Shown here: one piece after another, positions 1 through 11,800 of the stretch
Numbering within the stretch: position 1 is the first letter of the stretch
How the letters are laid out: each line of letters starts with the position of its first letter
Source of the DNA: Bimastos eiseni
Lineage: Eukaryota > Annelida > Clitellata > Crassiclitellata > Lumbricidae
Direction of reading: 5' to 3'
Assembly: GCA_959347315.1 (NCBI GenBank)
Contig: OY365809.1
Location: 8,841,588-8,905,587 of the forward strand
DNA: 64,000 nt
Program-made: the position numbers and the translations under genes
Notes under the pieces: model-generated
What the model was told of the DNA's origin: nothing
Databases searched by the model: none
Seen by the model: the letters and a program-made list of their open reading frames with translations, nothing else

Positions 1-448
1 CACGATAAATTCTTCTGACCACGGACACTGACTTAAACTGGACACCGATCTCTGATATGATAGGTGTACAGCGTTTGTGACTAAGCTGATGCCATGAGCT
101 TAGATTCTTTGTGACGCTTTAGAAGTTTCGATGGAGAATGGTAGCATGGGGTAGATGGAGAATGGTAGCAGTCCTTGGGTTCACTTAGCATGGAGACAAC
201 AGTGAGGTTGAGCGTCTCACCGCATCGTGCTGAGCCAGTGGCGCCACCTCTCGAATGGTTGAATCATACAGTTGAATATTGTGCATGATAGATAAGGGGA
301 CTGCTCTTCTTCGTAGTCTTTTTCTTTTTCCTTTTTGCTCTTCAACTTCTTTTTAATTTCCTTATCTCGTTCTTATTCCAGTTCTACTTCTTCTTCTTAA
401 AACGAAAGTTGATATGTTAATGGAAGCCGTTTTGTGTTTTGATTGTAG
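1..448. other. Intron or upstream sequence of the left-edge gene
   Basis: No coding exon can be supported here. The stretch ends in a pyrimidine-rich tract (about 300-400) followed by the acceptor TTGATTGTAG at 439-448 that leads into the first recognised exon. It is probably intron of the gene that continues beyond the left edge of the window. Confidence 0.5.
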
Positions 449-734
449 ATGGGTATCTGGGAGGTGGTGGTGGTGTTGCAGGCAGTGGTCTATTCACCCC
501 AGGGGTCAGTGGCTTTTCCCTGTCGCCTGTAGGGTCCGTCGGCCCTGCTTCAGCCTCCAGTGAGCTCAGTCGACTGGGTCGCACAGCCGTGGCCTCGTCT
601 TTTGGGGGCAGTCGACCGTGGCTGGACCAGGGAGCAGAGGACAAGGACCGTCTGGAGAATGAGGCCAAGGAACGCACAGGGCATCACGAAGACAATAGAA
701 CTAATGACAATTGTCACAGGAACCACAAACACAG
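449..734 (+). CDS. Penultimate coding exon of a low-complexity, possibly AUTS2/fibrosin-like protein
   Basis: This internal exon has acceptor TTGTAG|ATGGG, donor CACAG|GTACC, entry phase 1 and exit phase 2. It encodes about 95 residues: a glycine-rich start (YLGGGGGVAGSG), a Ser/Pro/Gly-rich middle (SGFSLSPVGSVGP) and a charged end (SRPWLDQGAEDKDRLENEAKER) that runs into a His/Asn-rich tail (NRNHKHS across the junction). Joined to 1923-3024 the frame stays open and makes an RS-like stretch (SRSDRDASTYRRSS), which supports the splice. The proline/tryptophan segment followed by D/R/E-rich sequence recalls the C-terminal half of AUTS2/FBRSL1 proteins, but the match is loose and I do not assign a symbol. 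The 5' part of the gene lies outside the window. Confidence 0.6.
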
Positions 735-1922
735 GTACCATACCTCGTCACGCTCGTGTATCTATGTATGTAACCGGATGAATCTTATATTATGATTGCT
801 ATAGCGCCTTTTTGAGACGCACGAGACATCAATCGATGATCGCCTCAGATGAGGTCCTGGTCAGAAAGCAGAGGTCTTAGGAGTAGCGAACTATAGACAA
901 TAGAAAAGAAGCTTATGCAATATAAATATTCACGCACAGTCATTGAGACCTTTATCCTATACTAGCGACTATCTTGCATCATAAGCTCCTGCAGGGCTCC
1001 TGTCGTGTTTGACATGCAATTTAAACATAGTGTGTGTTGTAGAGATTCAATAGGACTTCACTCATCATCGACTTGTACACGTACATGAACTAGTTTTTAT
1101 AAGAAGACCTTGGGTTGTACTTCACTTCATACGATACTTATATGTAATATATACAATATATAATCTACATGTAAAGTTTCATATGCGTCTCCAATAACTA
1201 GGAATACCTATGTTAGAAATCGGTCATTGTCATTTCAAATTATCGCATCTGTTTAGAAACTATTGAATGCTGGTCAACCTCATTACTTAAACCTTTTACC
1301 ACTTAATTGCTAGACTCTTAATACCGAGGATTGTTGATGGTGAGATGCTTAGTTTCTCCATTGCTGGACCTAGAATAAATAAACGAACCGGAGAAAGAGC
1401 AGCTCCAGAATAAATAAATGAATAAAATTTATATAAATTGATAAATAAAATAACTACTCATGCAATGGATTTGTTTATCTGCTCAGTCGCATGTTTAATT
1501 TCGGGCTTAATTTCGATCGATAGACTAATTGATTAACCATTGATTGACTCAACTTAGGCCTACTATATCACTCGCTCGATAAATTAGGAAGTCTTACCGT
1601 TTTCAAATTTGTTTAATATCCACCACAGCCTGCTTCTGTTTCCTAGTGGATTGACCTCGTAACGACTTCTGACTTTGGGGCGTCATTGGTCTCACTGGTC
1701 TATGCTTATAAGTTAGACGCCAAAGTGGTAGTATTTACAGATCAGCAATATTTTAATTGTACGTGGCAAGTTCAAATGAAACTGAATTCACGATCTCTGG
1801 GGCTAATTTTGTTGCCACAATCGTTTCTGTTAATTTGTATCACTTTGAATCAGTGATAGCCAATTTTTCATGTTCTTTCTTTGAGGTTCTGCTCTCTGCA
1901 TTATATGTTTCTGTCTCCGCAG
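735..1922 (+). other. Intron between the last two exons of the left-edge gene
   Basis: This 1.19-kb AT-rich intron starts GTACCA and ends in a pyrimidine-rich tract with CCGCAG. It holds one copy (1511-1586) of a roughly 70-bp sequence that recurs just after the stop codon at 3071-3140, and one TAGGCCTA palindrome (1555-1562). I see no coding sequence. Confidence 0.6.
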
Positions 1923-3024
1923 TCGTAGTGACAGAGATGCCTCCACCTACCGTAGATCGTCAACGAGTGATCGTCCAGTGAGCCGTGACAGTTCCTCTCA
2001 CGAGTCGAATCCATCGCCAGCCGTCGTAAAATCGTCTCTGGACCGCGACCGTTCCCGGTCTCCAGTAAGCCGTAACCGACCAGATTCCACGGTCAAGCTG
2101 CTAGGCACGAGCAATCGTCAGAACACCGAATACCAACAACAGGTGCCCGGCGGGGTTTTTGGCGGAGGTCAGGGACGAAATGAATCAGAGTCTCCTCTGC
2201 CTCCCACGACCGCCCCGATCGTCCGCGAGTGGGAAAAGCTGCCCCTGGGTCTGAGAACGAATCCGGAATCGTTGAGGGATTTCTATCGACGGGATCCGCT
2301 GGCTATGGTAGACCCTGTCCTCGTCGGCCTCTACTCAGGACTCGCCGGACTGACTGGCCAATCGTTCCTGGGTCCCTTCGGCATCTACGGCGGCGGTGGC
2401 CACCGAGGCAGAGGTGCCCAGGAGACCGAGAGGGAGGCTGGAGAGTCAACCACGCACGGCTCTGAGAGTCCCGTCAACCGAACGAAAATGGATTCCGGAG
2501 GAGGGTCGTCGGTCATAGGCGAAAGGTCAGAGCAGAAGAAGAGAAAGGAGCATAAGGACTCTAAGAAGTTTTCACCGTCGAAGAAACACGGATGCGTCGA
2601 TGCGCTTGGCAGACTGTATCACACGACGCCCGACTGTGGCATCGGCATCACCAGAGCCTCAGTCGAGCGAGGATCTAAGACACCATTGACGATGACGATG
2701 ACGGATGACGCTGAAGAGAACCCCAAGGGGAGTCACTCCCCATCCAGCACCGTCGAAACGTCATCAGCGTCAACGCCGACGGTTGACGCCAAGACAACCG
2801 GAAACAACAACAACAACGCCATCTTGAATCCGCTTCTGCCTCCGTATCCGACGGAAGTTGGACCAGGATGCTCGGCAGCATCCTCCGGAAATGTCACGCC
2901 GGATTCGAGTTCCTGCGATCCGCAGCAGCAGCAGCAGTCGCAGATCGAGAAGTCCGCTGTGGAGCTGGACGAATCGACTGCCATAGTACACGCCGTCTCA
3001 CAACAGCTGCAGGAAGAATGCTAG
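1923..3024 (+). CDS. Last coding exon of a basic, low-complexity, probably nuclear protein (AUTS2/fibrosin-like?)
   Basis: Terminal exon after acceptor CCGCAG|TCG, open for about 366 codons to a TAG at 3022-3024. It starts with an RS/DR-rich stretch (RSDRDASTYRRSS, then SLDRDRSRSPVSRNR). A more ordered block follows near the middle (REWEKLPLGLRTNPESLRDF, then YRRDPLAMVDPVLVGLYSGL), then a Gly-rich patch, a lysine-rich run that could be a nuclear localisation signal (KKRKEHKDSKKFSPSKKH), a short segment around GCVDALGRLYHTTPDCG, polyN and polyQ. The YRRDPL block and overall composition recall AUTS2/FBRSL family C-termini (nuclear, chromatin-linked). That is a weak, memory-based resemblance. 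Alternatives are other RS-rich nuclear regulators. The codon bias and frame continuity make a real exon likely. Confidence 0.7.
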
Positions 3025-6000
3025 ATCCGACGATTGAAGAGACTGCCTCATCGATTGATTATCCTTCAATCAATCGATCGATAGAATAACTGATTAATCA
3101 TTGATTGACTTAACTGACTATATCACTCGCTCGATAAATTATGCTGATATTAATTATAATTAATGATAATTAATTATTTAGTGAATGAGTAATTGAAAGA
3201 ACTAATTTATAGAAATCGATGAATCGCGTTGTTTTTCATCTACTAATTTTCTGCATTAATTCATAACGACTAGCCTTGCAGCCCAGCTTCGCTTGGGATA
3301 TAATTTTGAATTCAGAGGGTGCACTTCGTCGCCCTGAAATTGCTTGCGTTTAGGTCAAATTGATCGTGAGTTTCCATTTGGCGGGTACTCTGAGTGTGGT
3401 CTCTGGGTGAGGCCGTGGTATTTGACAGCTGGACTCGTGGTTGAACTTTCTACGAGTTCTATTGCCAATATCTGTTCCCGTCATCTGAAACTCAGATGCA
3501 GAAGTTAGAAGTGTAACTACAGATGTCGCTCGGTGACTGTATCTCAGCCATCTGAGCATAGGATGCTCACAGGTCAACCCAATGTTCTTCTTTCAAGACT
3601 TATACATACTTTCGTAAGCGCACAAGTAGAATTTTCTGTTAGGAATAATCTTAGGTATTTATGAGACATTAAGAGTTCACTGCGTGCGTGACATAAACAG
3701 TGATACGTTTGTCTCTTCGACTTGACCTCCTCGGATTTTGTCCTGGCACTGAAACGCTCCGAGGAGCTTGGCCTTTGCGGACTTTATTTGGAATAGAGCC
3801 AGTGATTAATCTAGTCTCCACGACGTTTCTTTGCGGTCGCTGAGATATTTTTGAAGATACATATTTACATTGCGCTGCAGTATAAATAATGTGTTTTTTT
3901 ACTGATGATCCTGTTGTTGCTCGGGTGTTTAATCTGCCAATAATGCAGCGCAACAATTCATCACGTGATTTGGACAGGTCTGGGTATATACGCGGAAGTT
4001 ACATTGAGCTTTTTCCGAGACATAGGCTATCTTTTTAGAAGCCTAATATTTTATATCGAAGTATCAACCCTAAGACACAGATTCAACTTCAGTTGGCTAG
4101 AGATAAAGGTCTTATGAAAATTAGACACTGACGTAAGTTCTGATTTCGCCCCAATCAAATGGTGAAATGGGCTTCTGTTCCCTGTGGATTGACTGTCCCA
4201 CTGTTGTCCATGCAAGTCCAGACACAACTACCTCGGACTTGCACCTACTCTAGGTATATCTGGTCTCTATCACGTTCAAGCACTCGTGAATATATTGCGT
4301 TCCTGCGCCTGTCTTTTTATTGAGATAGTTTCTTCGTGATCAGGAGTGGATTTAGGAGCAAATGAGGTAGGCCTAATTGCATAGGATGGCACATTCAGAA
4401 GGCGACAAAACGTGGAAATAGGAAGATTAAAGAGTGAACATTAAATTTCACTCAAACTGGTCACTGATCTTGATTTATTGATTGATATTATGGTCAGTCT
4501 ACGCGACGCGTGTCGATGCCATGACAATCGTCTTAGCTCCGTTACGAGCGTGATGGGATGTTAACAGATATCTATCGGGGTTACAATATGTGGATATTTA
4601 TTAAGATAGAACAAGCGTCTGAAACTTACGCAAGACTCTCTAGCCAGAGCTGTTACCAGAACACCCAAGCATTATCATTATAACTCCTATCCTGAAATCA
4701 CTCCATTGCCTAAAAATTACAGAGCGAATTGACCTCATTAACCTACAATTCCTTACAATACTCACGATCCAAATATCTTCGCAAACTCCTCACTATCCAG
4801 CTAATCCACTCTACCCGACCATCCTCCTGTCTCAGACTGTCTTCATCCCGGTGGCCACTCGTCTCACGTTCTACCACCGAGTTATATCTATCACTGCACC
4901 ACGTCTCTGAAACGATCTTCCTCCTGAATTCCGCACTTTTTCGATTCCTCGACCCGCATGTTGCAAATCACTCACCAAAACCACCATCACCCATTTGTCG
5001 TCACTTATCATAATAAAACAACATTACACATTTTAAGCATCATTCATATTATTCAGTTTCATATCGTAATTCATATATTGCATCAATACAACGGAATCAG
5101 GACAACACAAAGCAAGAGCTAACTAAGAGAAATTAAGAAAATGTACAATTACCAATCTCACGTAATTCAAATAATTATCTGCAATTTAAGCAATGAACTC
5201 ATTAGAGAGCGAAATACAATTGAAATGTTCGTTGGAAAATTTACAAATTAAAAATCGAATTTCAACAGAAAATTAGTGCAGGAAATAAATCATAAAATTA
5301 ACAATAACGTAAAATAAATAACAAAACAAAACTTCATTCAAACTATTAACCTCTTAATCAACTGCAGCCATAACAGTGTTAACCTGTAACATTGATTTTT
5401 AATAAAATAACCAACATTGTAGAAACTTTCACTAGTCAAGTACTGGCTCGTAAAAATCAACATCTATCGCTGTCTTTAGGCGCTTCAAAGAAAACCTTCA
5501 AAATTGTTTAAGTAAACAAAATTTGTGACAAATAATTATTTTCAAAGAAGTTTCGATTCCGGAGTGCTGCAGAAGCCAAATATCTGTGGCCACCGTCAAT
5601 GGTAAAATGCAGCCAATACATAATATTTTTATATGGCATTAAAATCGTCGCATTCCTAAAATACCGGATGACAATACGTTTCCTGCGAACTAATAGTACT
5701 ACAGAAGGACTCCGAATTCTCGCTGACCAACTGGCATGATTGGCTGTAGTTGATCGCCAGGTGCTATTAAGTACTCGTTTTTGAGTTCACAAGGATCGAA
5801 AATCAATGGATTTGCCTAATGATTCCCATGTCAACTGTTCTTTTGTTCAGGCTAACAAACAAACGGGTTGGGTCAGTCATAACTTGATGTATCTTTACCA
5901 AAGTGCTGCTAAGATCAACTAGCGTAACGTATCATAAGAAGTTCCTAAGTAATTGCCAAATCCCACATGGGTCGATTGTGTATTTATAAAGGATTTTTCC

Positions 6001-8639
6001 ACCGAATAAAGGATTAACACTTTACGACGAGCTGCACTGTATTCCACGTCACTCATAGTAGACCAACACGGCCGTCGTTGAAAAGCTAGCACAATACGAA
6101 CACAGTAACGACACTCTTGAAACGAGACTAATAAAAACTGGCAAGAACTTCTGCAGCACTCAATTCAAAGTCCGGACGTTCAAAATCAGGCATTCGTTGG
6201 ACCCACGTTGGGCACATAGTTGACCGCCAGTTCCATCCAGCGGAACAACGCTGACCCGAAATGGAACCAACGAACGCAAAACTGGTAGATAAGCACTGGA
6301 ACCAAACAAGACTTCGTAAACAATTAACATAAAAACCGAATCGTTAATCTACGATAAAATTATAAGCACAACACAATTACAAACTAGATGATAGCACGTA
6401 TAAATTAATAAAACCTACGTACGGTAAGGAAGTTAAAACGAGTCAATTTAATAGAAAATTCACCGTCAAAACAGGAATCTGATAAGTTTAAAGCATCGTA
6501 GCTGCGAATAACAGATTACATTCACTCTATAAAAAATGTTACAAAAGCTAATATAGAAAAGATTAATCTAGCGTAGAAAAATATCGCTTTTGTATCTAAA
6601 GCACATTAAAAGATCTCGCGTCTACATGAAGCCTTTCCTTGTTAACTGGACGAAACAGAAGCTACATATCACTCACTGAGGCTACGACTGCATAACAAGC
6701 ATGTTGTTTTCAATACGATAAATCCTGCATAAAGAGATTGCAACTTTAGATTCACTTGAATTAAAGCTCCTTGTTGCCTTAAAGTTCTACTGAATCCGAA
6801 AAGATGAATGCATTGTACAAAAGTAAGTAGACGACATTCACGTTTCATATAAAAATAGACAAATATTATTGTTTTAGATCAAGGCTGACAAATTCATGAC
6901 TCATTAAGTTTCATGAGCAAGATGGCGACTCATTGTCAGAAGACCATAACCCAATGCGATCGTGTACAGCGCCAACATTCTTAATAGATGCTAATCTGTA
7001 CATCAAATTTCAATTAGCAATTATTTGATAAACAATATAATGCATATGCTTACTTAAGAGGATGATATTCGCAAAAAGAAAAGAAAGTTCGCTATCTTCA
7101 GGCCCTCTGAAGATAAATTCTGATCTCATTAATATCGCTCTTGACAGGTAGGTCATCGTCCGTTCGCTCAGACTATAGATCTACACTTCCCCATACATTG
7201 CACTTCTCATGGGATCTTCCCCATTGGCCCCTTTACATACTAAGACGCGGATCCATTTGTCTTTTAAATTTATCTGTAGGTCCATAGGTCTACCCTCTCT
7301 GCTTCAGTCACAAATCTCAACCTAACACGACATCATAGCAATCTTTGGTATCATGTCAGAGAAATAGAAGCTCCGTTTGCATTAATTGATTCGCATAGAT
7401 TTTTGTTTTATCGCAGTCTTCTTAGAACCGAAAGTCAGACCAGTAGGTTGCACTTAAAATCCACATATCACTGACAATGACCAGCCAATAAATAGTCAAT
7501 TTACAATCCGTCAACATATAGTCAAAACGTGGTCAAACTTCACAATGTAAAATGGACAGCTCAAAATTTATAAGATTGTTTCAACTCCAACTGACACCAA
7601 TGACGTCTGAAACCAAATAAAACCACTTTAGTGTCAGTTAAAAGCCATAGACATGTCTAAGTCAATGACGAACACTGACCTTCACCAACCTCCACTGGAT
7701 ATGGCACTCCAGACAGCCCCGTTGATTCAACGCAACGCTCGTGAATAAGTCGATGCCCTGCGCATGGCTACAAAGTAGCGTTTAATAAATTGCGAGTTTA
7801 TGAATACGACTACGAATATGTTCGATCACATCATATCGTCAAATATAGTCTACTTTGATATTCAAACGTTAATCCAAAATATCTAAACGCTATAAAGTTG
7901 ACTCTTTGACTAATTACTCTACAGTATACAGTTTTTAACTTTCTGCATAATTGAAGATCATAGCTTCAACCTCACACAACAGATTGCATAAATTCTAAAG
8001 CATGATATGCAATCACATAATAGTATTGAACTATGACGTAATTTTTATTACATTATGACGCAATACGATTTATACTTGGAGTCCATCACTTAACTACAGT
8101 GACGTCAATTTGACCAAAGTTTAGCACCGTCAAAATGGCATATAATAATTATTGTTCGTATACTTATGGCGACGATTACGTCGCGGTCATTAGTTAAAAG
8201 CATAGTTAGTAGGCTACCGATGTCAGTGCAATAAAAATCTGCTATGCCTGCCAGACGATAATATAGTCCTTATTTCCAAGTTACTGTGTGGTCGACTGCA
8301 GTCCGAATAAACATTTATATTGCTCCAGCAAGAAATCTTCAGACCTTGTTAAGTCGTTTTACCACCATCAACTTGTGACTCTAGTTAGAACTGAACAACC
8401 ATTGACAGTGTAAGTTTAGCAATGATCTAACTGTGTTTATAGCGTTAAAACAAATCAAGACCATTGAGAGAAAAGCGCTTTGCACAACCAAGGAAACACT
8501 CAAAATGCTAGGCAGTTGCTGGAATTTGTAAATTGCTACGAATTTTCTTGCAAATTAATATTTTTTCCATTAGACTTTGCAGTTATTACCCTCCTGCTCG
8601 GAAGACTGATTTATCCGCTTAAGCGCTGTTGTCGTTGAT
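3025..8639. other. Intergenic / 3' UTR region between convergent genes
   Basis: This is 5.6 kb of AT-rich sequence between the stop of the plus-strand gene and the stop of the minus-strand LHFPL gene, so it must contain both 3' UTRs. A copy of the duplicated 70-bp sequence sits at 3071-3140, a LINE reverse-transcriptase relic at about 4722-5034 and TAGGCCTA at 4368-4375. A possible LHFPL poly(A) signal (AATAAA on the minus strand) is at 8044-8049. Nothing else coding is supported. Confidence 0.6.
4722..5034 (+). mobile_element. L2/CR1-type LINE relic, C-terminal end of ORF2
   Basis: Translation shows the end of a CR1/L2-clade reverse transcriptase. It opens with LTYNSLQYSRSKYLRKLL (family pattern: LTYKxLxxxxPxYLxxLL). 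In another frame comes SITAPRL-stop-NDLPPEFR, where the family has APRLWNxLPxxLR. The expected Trp codon TGG has become TGA and the frame shifts, so this is a dead 5'-truncated copy. Confidence 0.75.
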
Positions 8640-8860
8640 TCAAGCGATCAGCGGCGTTGCTAAGTCTTCGTAGAAATCAGTGTACTGAGAGAGAAATGGA
8701 CAGAAGATAGACAATGCCGTTGCCATGACGCCCAGTATGTAGGCCCAGCCCACGTGACACGTTCCGCCGTTGTACATCCGGGCTCCTGGACAGTAGTGAC
8801 GGGCAAACTTGGAATCGAGGCCGAGGGGAAATGTGAAAATGGCAGCAATCAGTATAACGG
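8640..8860 (-). CDS. LHFPL-like exon 2 (residues 161-233, C-terminus)
   Basis: Acceptor TTTCTATTTCAG|CCGTT, stop TGA at 8640-8642. It encodes the rest of TM3, the conserved FPLGLDS turn, a cysteine pair in the second loop (HYCPGAR ... GGTCHVGW) and TM4 (WAYILGVMATALSIFCPF), then a short acidic tail YTDFYEDLATPLIA. Confidence 0.88.
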
Positions 8861-11800
8861 CTGAAATAGAAAAAACATTGCTTCCTTCGTAATTATGCTG
8901 TCGCTTGAAGATGGTACATAGGAAACTGAGGCAAAATAATGCAGTTATGATGGCAAGCCATGAAGTGTACGATTCGAAATGCAGCGTGTTCATTAGCCAG
9001 AATCTAAAATCACAATACTGTATCTCAAATATCTTTAAAAGTTAATTCGTTAGTAAGTTAGTCGACGTTTTGTCATATAAAATGAACGGCGCTCTGACAA
9101 CATTATTTTATCGAGCCTGAATATTTATAACCTAACCTACCACGAAACAAATCAGATTTCAAGTTGTTTTGGAGCTTTTTCTTCTGACCTCTATCAAGTA
9201 TCTCCGGGTCACGTGAACCCACAGACAAGGCCCCCTCTGGTTTGCTTCTCACTCGCTGCAGGTTATCTTGTGTTTTAAACGGACATGATTACGGGTTTCA
9301 GCAGGCACTTAGATTACAATTAAAATATACAGTCGGCTGATAGTTTGAATTTGCTACAGTATGATAACATCGATTAGTAAGTATTCTCCTTCCACTGTTC
9401 TCTATGTTTGACATCTCTGGCACTGTTCGACCCTGATTCTAGTATTACCCTAGTTGTCAGGGTCACTATCCACTGCTCACGGCCCACCCCACTACATAAT
9501 AGTGTTCCTCGTGTCTTCGTCCAAGAGTATCTTCTATCCACCCTTTACACGCCACCTCATCCGATAGAAAACACTTCCATTGACCACTATCTGTATACAC
9601 AAGCCACACCCAACTTTATGCTTAGCCCTCTTCCAAGCTGTTACACATCCTATTGCACATTACATCCATGTGGTTATTCCAACGTCCTGCTTCAACCCTC
9701 TCTCAGACCGAATTAATAATCCTAGGCCTCACAGATCGTGTAAAAGATCCTCGTTAATAAGCTGCTGGTCTGCACTCAGCTTTAAAGCAGCGATTTAGAA
9801 ATTAAGATTTTACCATTACGATTACGTGGCTATTTAAGAATTCTGAGTTTGAATCAGATTGAATCATTTATTCTGTTTACTTCGACAGTCTATAATCTGA
9901 TAGATGCCGAACCTGAGCCACGTGCACTTAGCGCAAATTGATATGACAAGCATATTCGCTCAGGCGATGACAATAATAATTAAGCCACGTATGGATGAAC
10001 AAGAACCATATTCATATTGAAATTATCCTCAATCGCCGGTGAAGCGTAGCAAATATCTATTTCATTTGCTCTGGTTCTTCTTTAAAATCCCATTGACTGC
10101 CGATAATGCATCAAACAGCATTTCTTTATTTCACAGAAAGGGGCCGTTCACAGATTATATAACGCTCAAGGGGTAGGTGGGCGGGTTCCTGTTTTGTTAG
10201 CGTTATATTGTGTAGGGGGGGAGGGGGGAGGTAGGTTGAAGGTTTTGTTATATAACAAACTTTTTTTCAGCTTATGCTATTTTGTCTGTTTGCCTGTCAA
10301 TTGGAAATTCCATGTACCACGGACCATCATTGTTTTATCGAAGTTCACAATACGTTGTGAACCAAAACCAGCACCATCAGCTGCCACCTGGCGAATTGAT
10401 TTGACGTTCTTACTTATTCTTTAAAAATCCACTTTTAACAATTTGCTGTTTACAATTTTAACAATTTCCTGCGCATAGCTTCAAACGGTCTTAAATTCAA
10501 TTCTGTGTGATTTGTTTTGATTCTGGTTTAAATTAAAATTAATTCACTTGAAGTAATTATTTCGGTAGGTATTATCAAGATGTTTGATTTTATTTTCTAT
10601 AGTGTGTGTAAATAGTTTGTGTTTGCTTAAATACCCAATTGTAGCTGCAGTATACACTCTGCATCATACGCTACTCAATAGATAAAGTTGTACGGCGAAC
10701 CCATCGGTAAATACCTGATAGTGCAATATTAAACCAATCGATTCTGTGTGATACTGTAATCCTCATTTCTAGTGCAAAACAGGAGGGAAACAAGAATGGT
10801 GTTTTTAGATAGGATGAACGTCACTACCATGTATTATCATGCTGTATCAGTAGGCCTACATGTAGACACACGGCGACAACCTTAGACTGCCAATTAGTTA
10901 CCGTAATTAATACAAGTGAATTTAGCGCCATTAAAAGTCCGATTATTAAGCTAATTACGTTCTATAAATTTTAACGTATTTTAATATGGTCTGAACTCTT
11001 TTAAAGGTATGCTGTCTTCATGCTGTACTAGTAAGCTTTATTAATGCACCTTGCATTTCTAGTATTAAACGATTAATGTGCTAATTTGCATAGTCTAGTA
11101 ACTAAATTACAGTACTGACTAACATCATCTAGTCACTATTAAAGCGCTAACTAACATTGTATTGTTATAAAAGTTTCAAATTGTACAATACATTATGCCG
11201 ATTGTATGTCTTTTAATGTGTTTATTGACTGGGGGTAGGTAGCATATTTGTTGTATGATATAGGGGTGGGGGTCACAGCTGCCGTTATATAACATTATTA
11301 GGGGTAGGGGTGGGTCAAAAATTGAGATTTTTGCGTTATATAATATGTGAACGGCCCCAAAGCGTTACCCACCATCATGATAAATGGTAGCTTGTAACTA
11401 TGGAATTCATCAATATAACGAGCTAATTGAGACACTTCACATACATTCGTAGTTAGCTGATGTTAATTAATTAGTAAAGTGTTTTAAATGTATGTGCTAT
11501 AGTGACATACAACACAGCATAACATAACAAAGGTTTGAAAAGGTGAAGAAAACCTGGAAAATACTTATAGCTCAGTTTACCCAGCTTCCTCTTAAAATCT
11601 GTTCTCTGAGACTGTCATCCAAGCCATTCCACGAGTATCTCTCTTGCACTAAAGAATTTTTGCCCTAGGGCTCCTGTCATCTTCTTAAATAACTTATGAC
11701 TATATCCCAGAGTCTTTGGTGCCAATTCAACGAGCCTCTCCCAATGTAGTTTGTCCTTTCCATTGATAATCTTATAGGCTTTGATTAGATTGCCTCTGCG

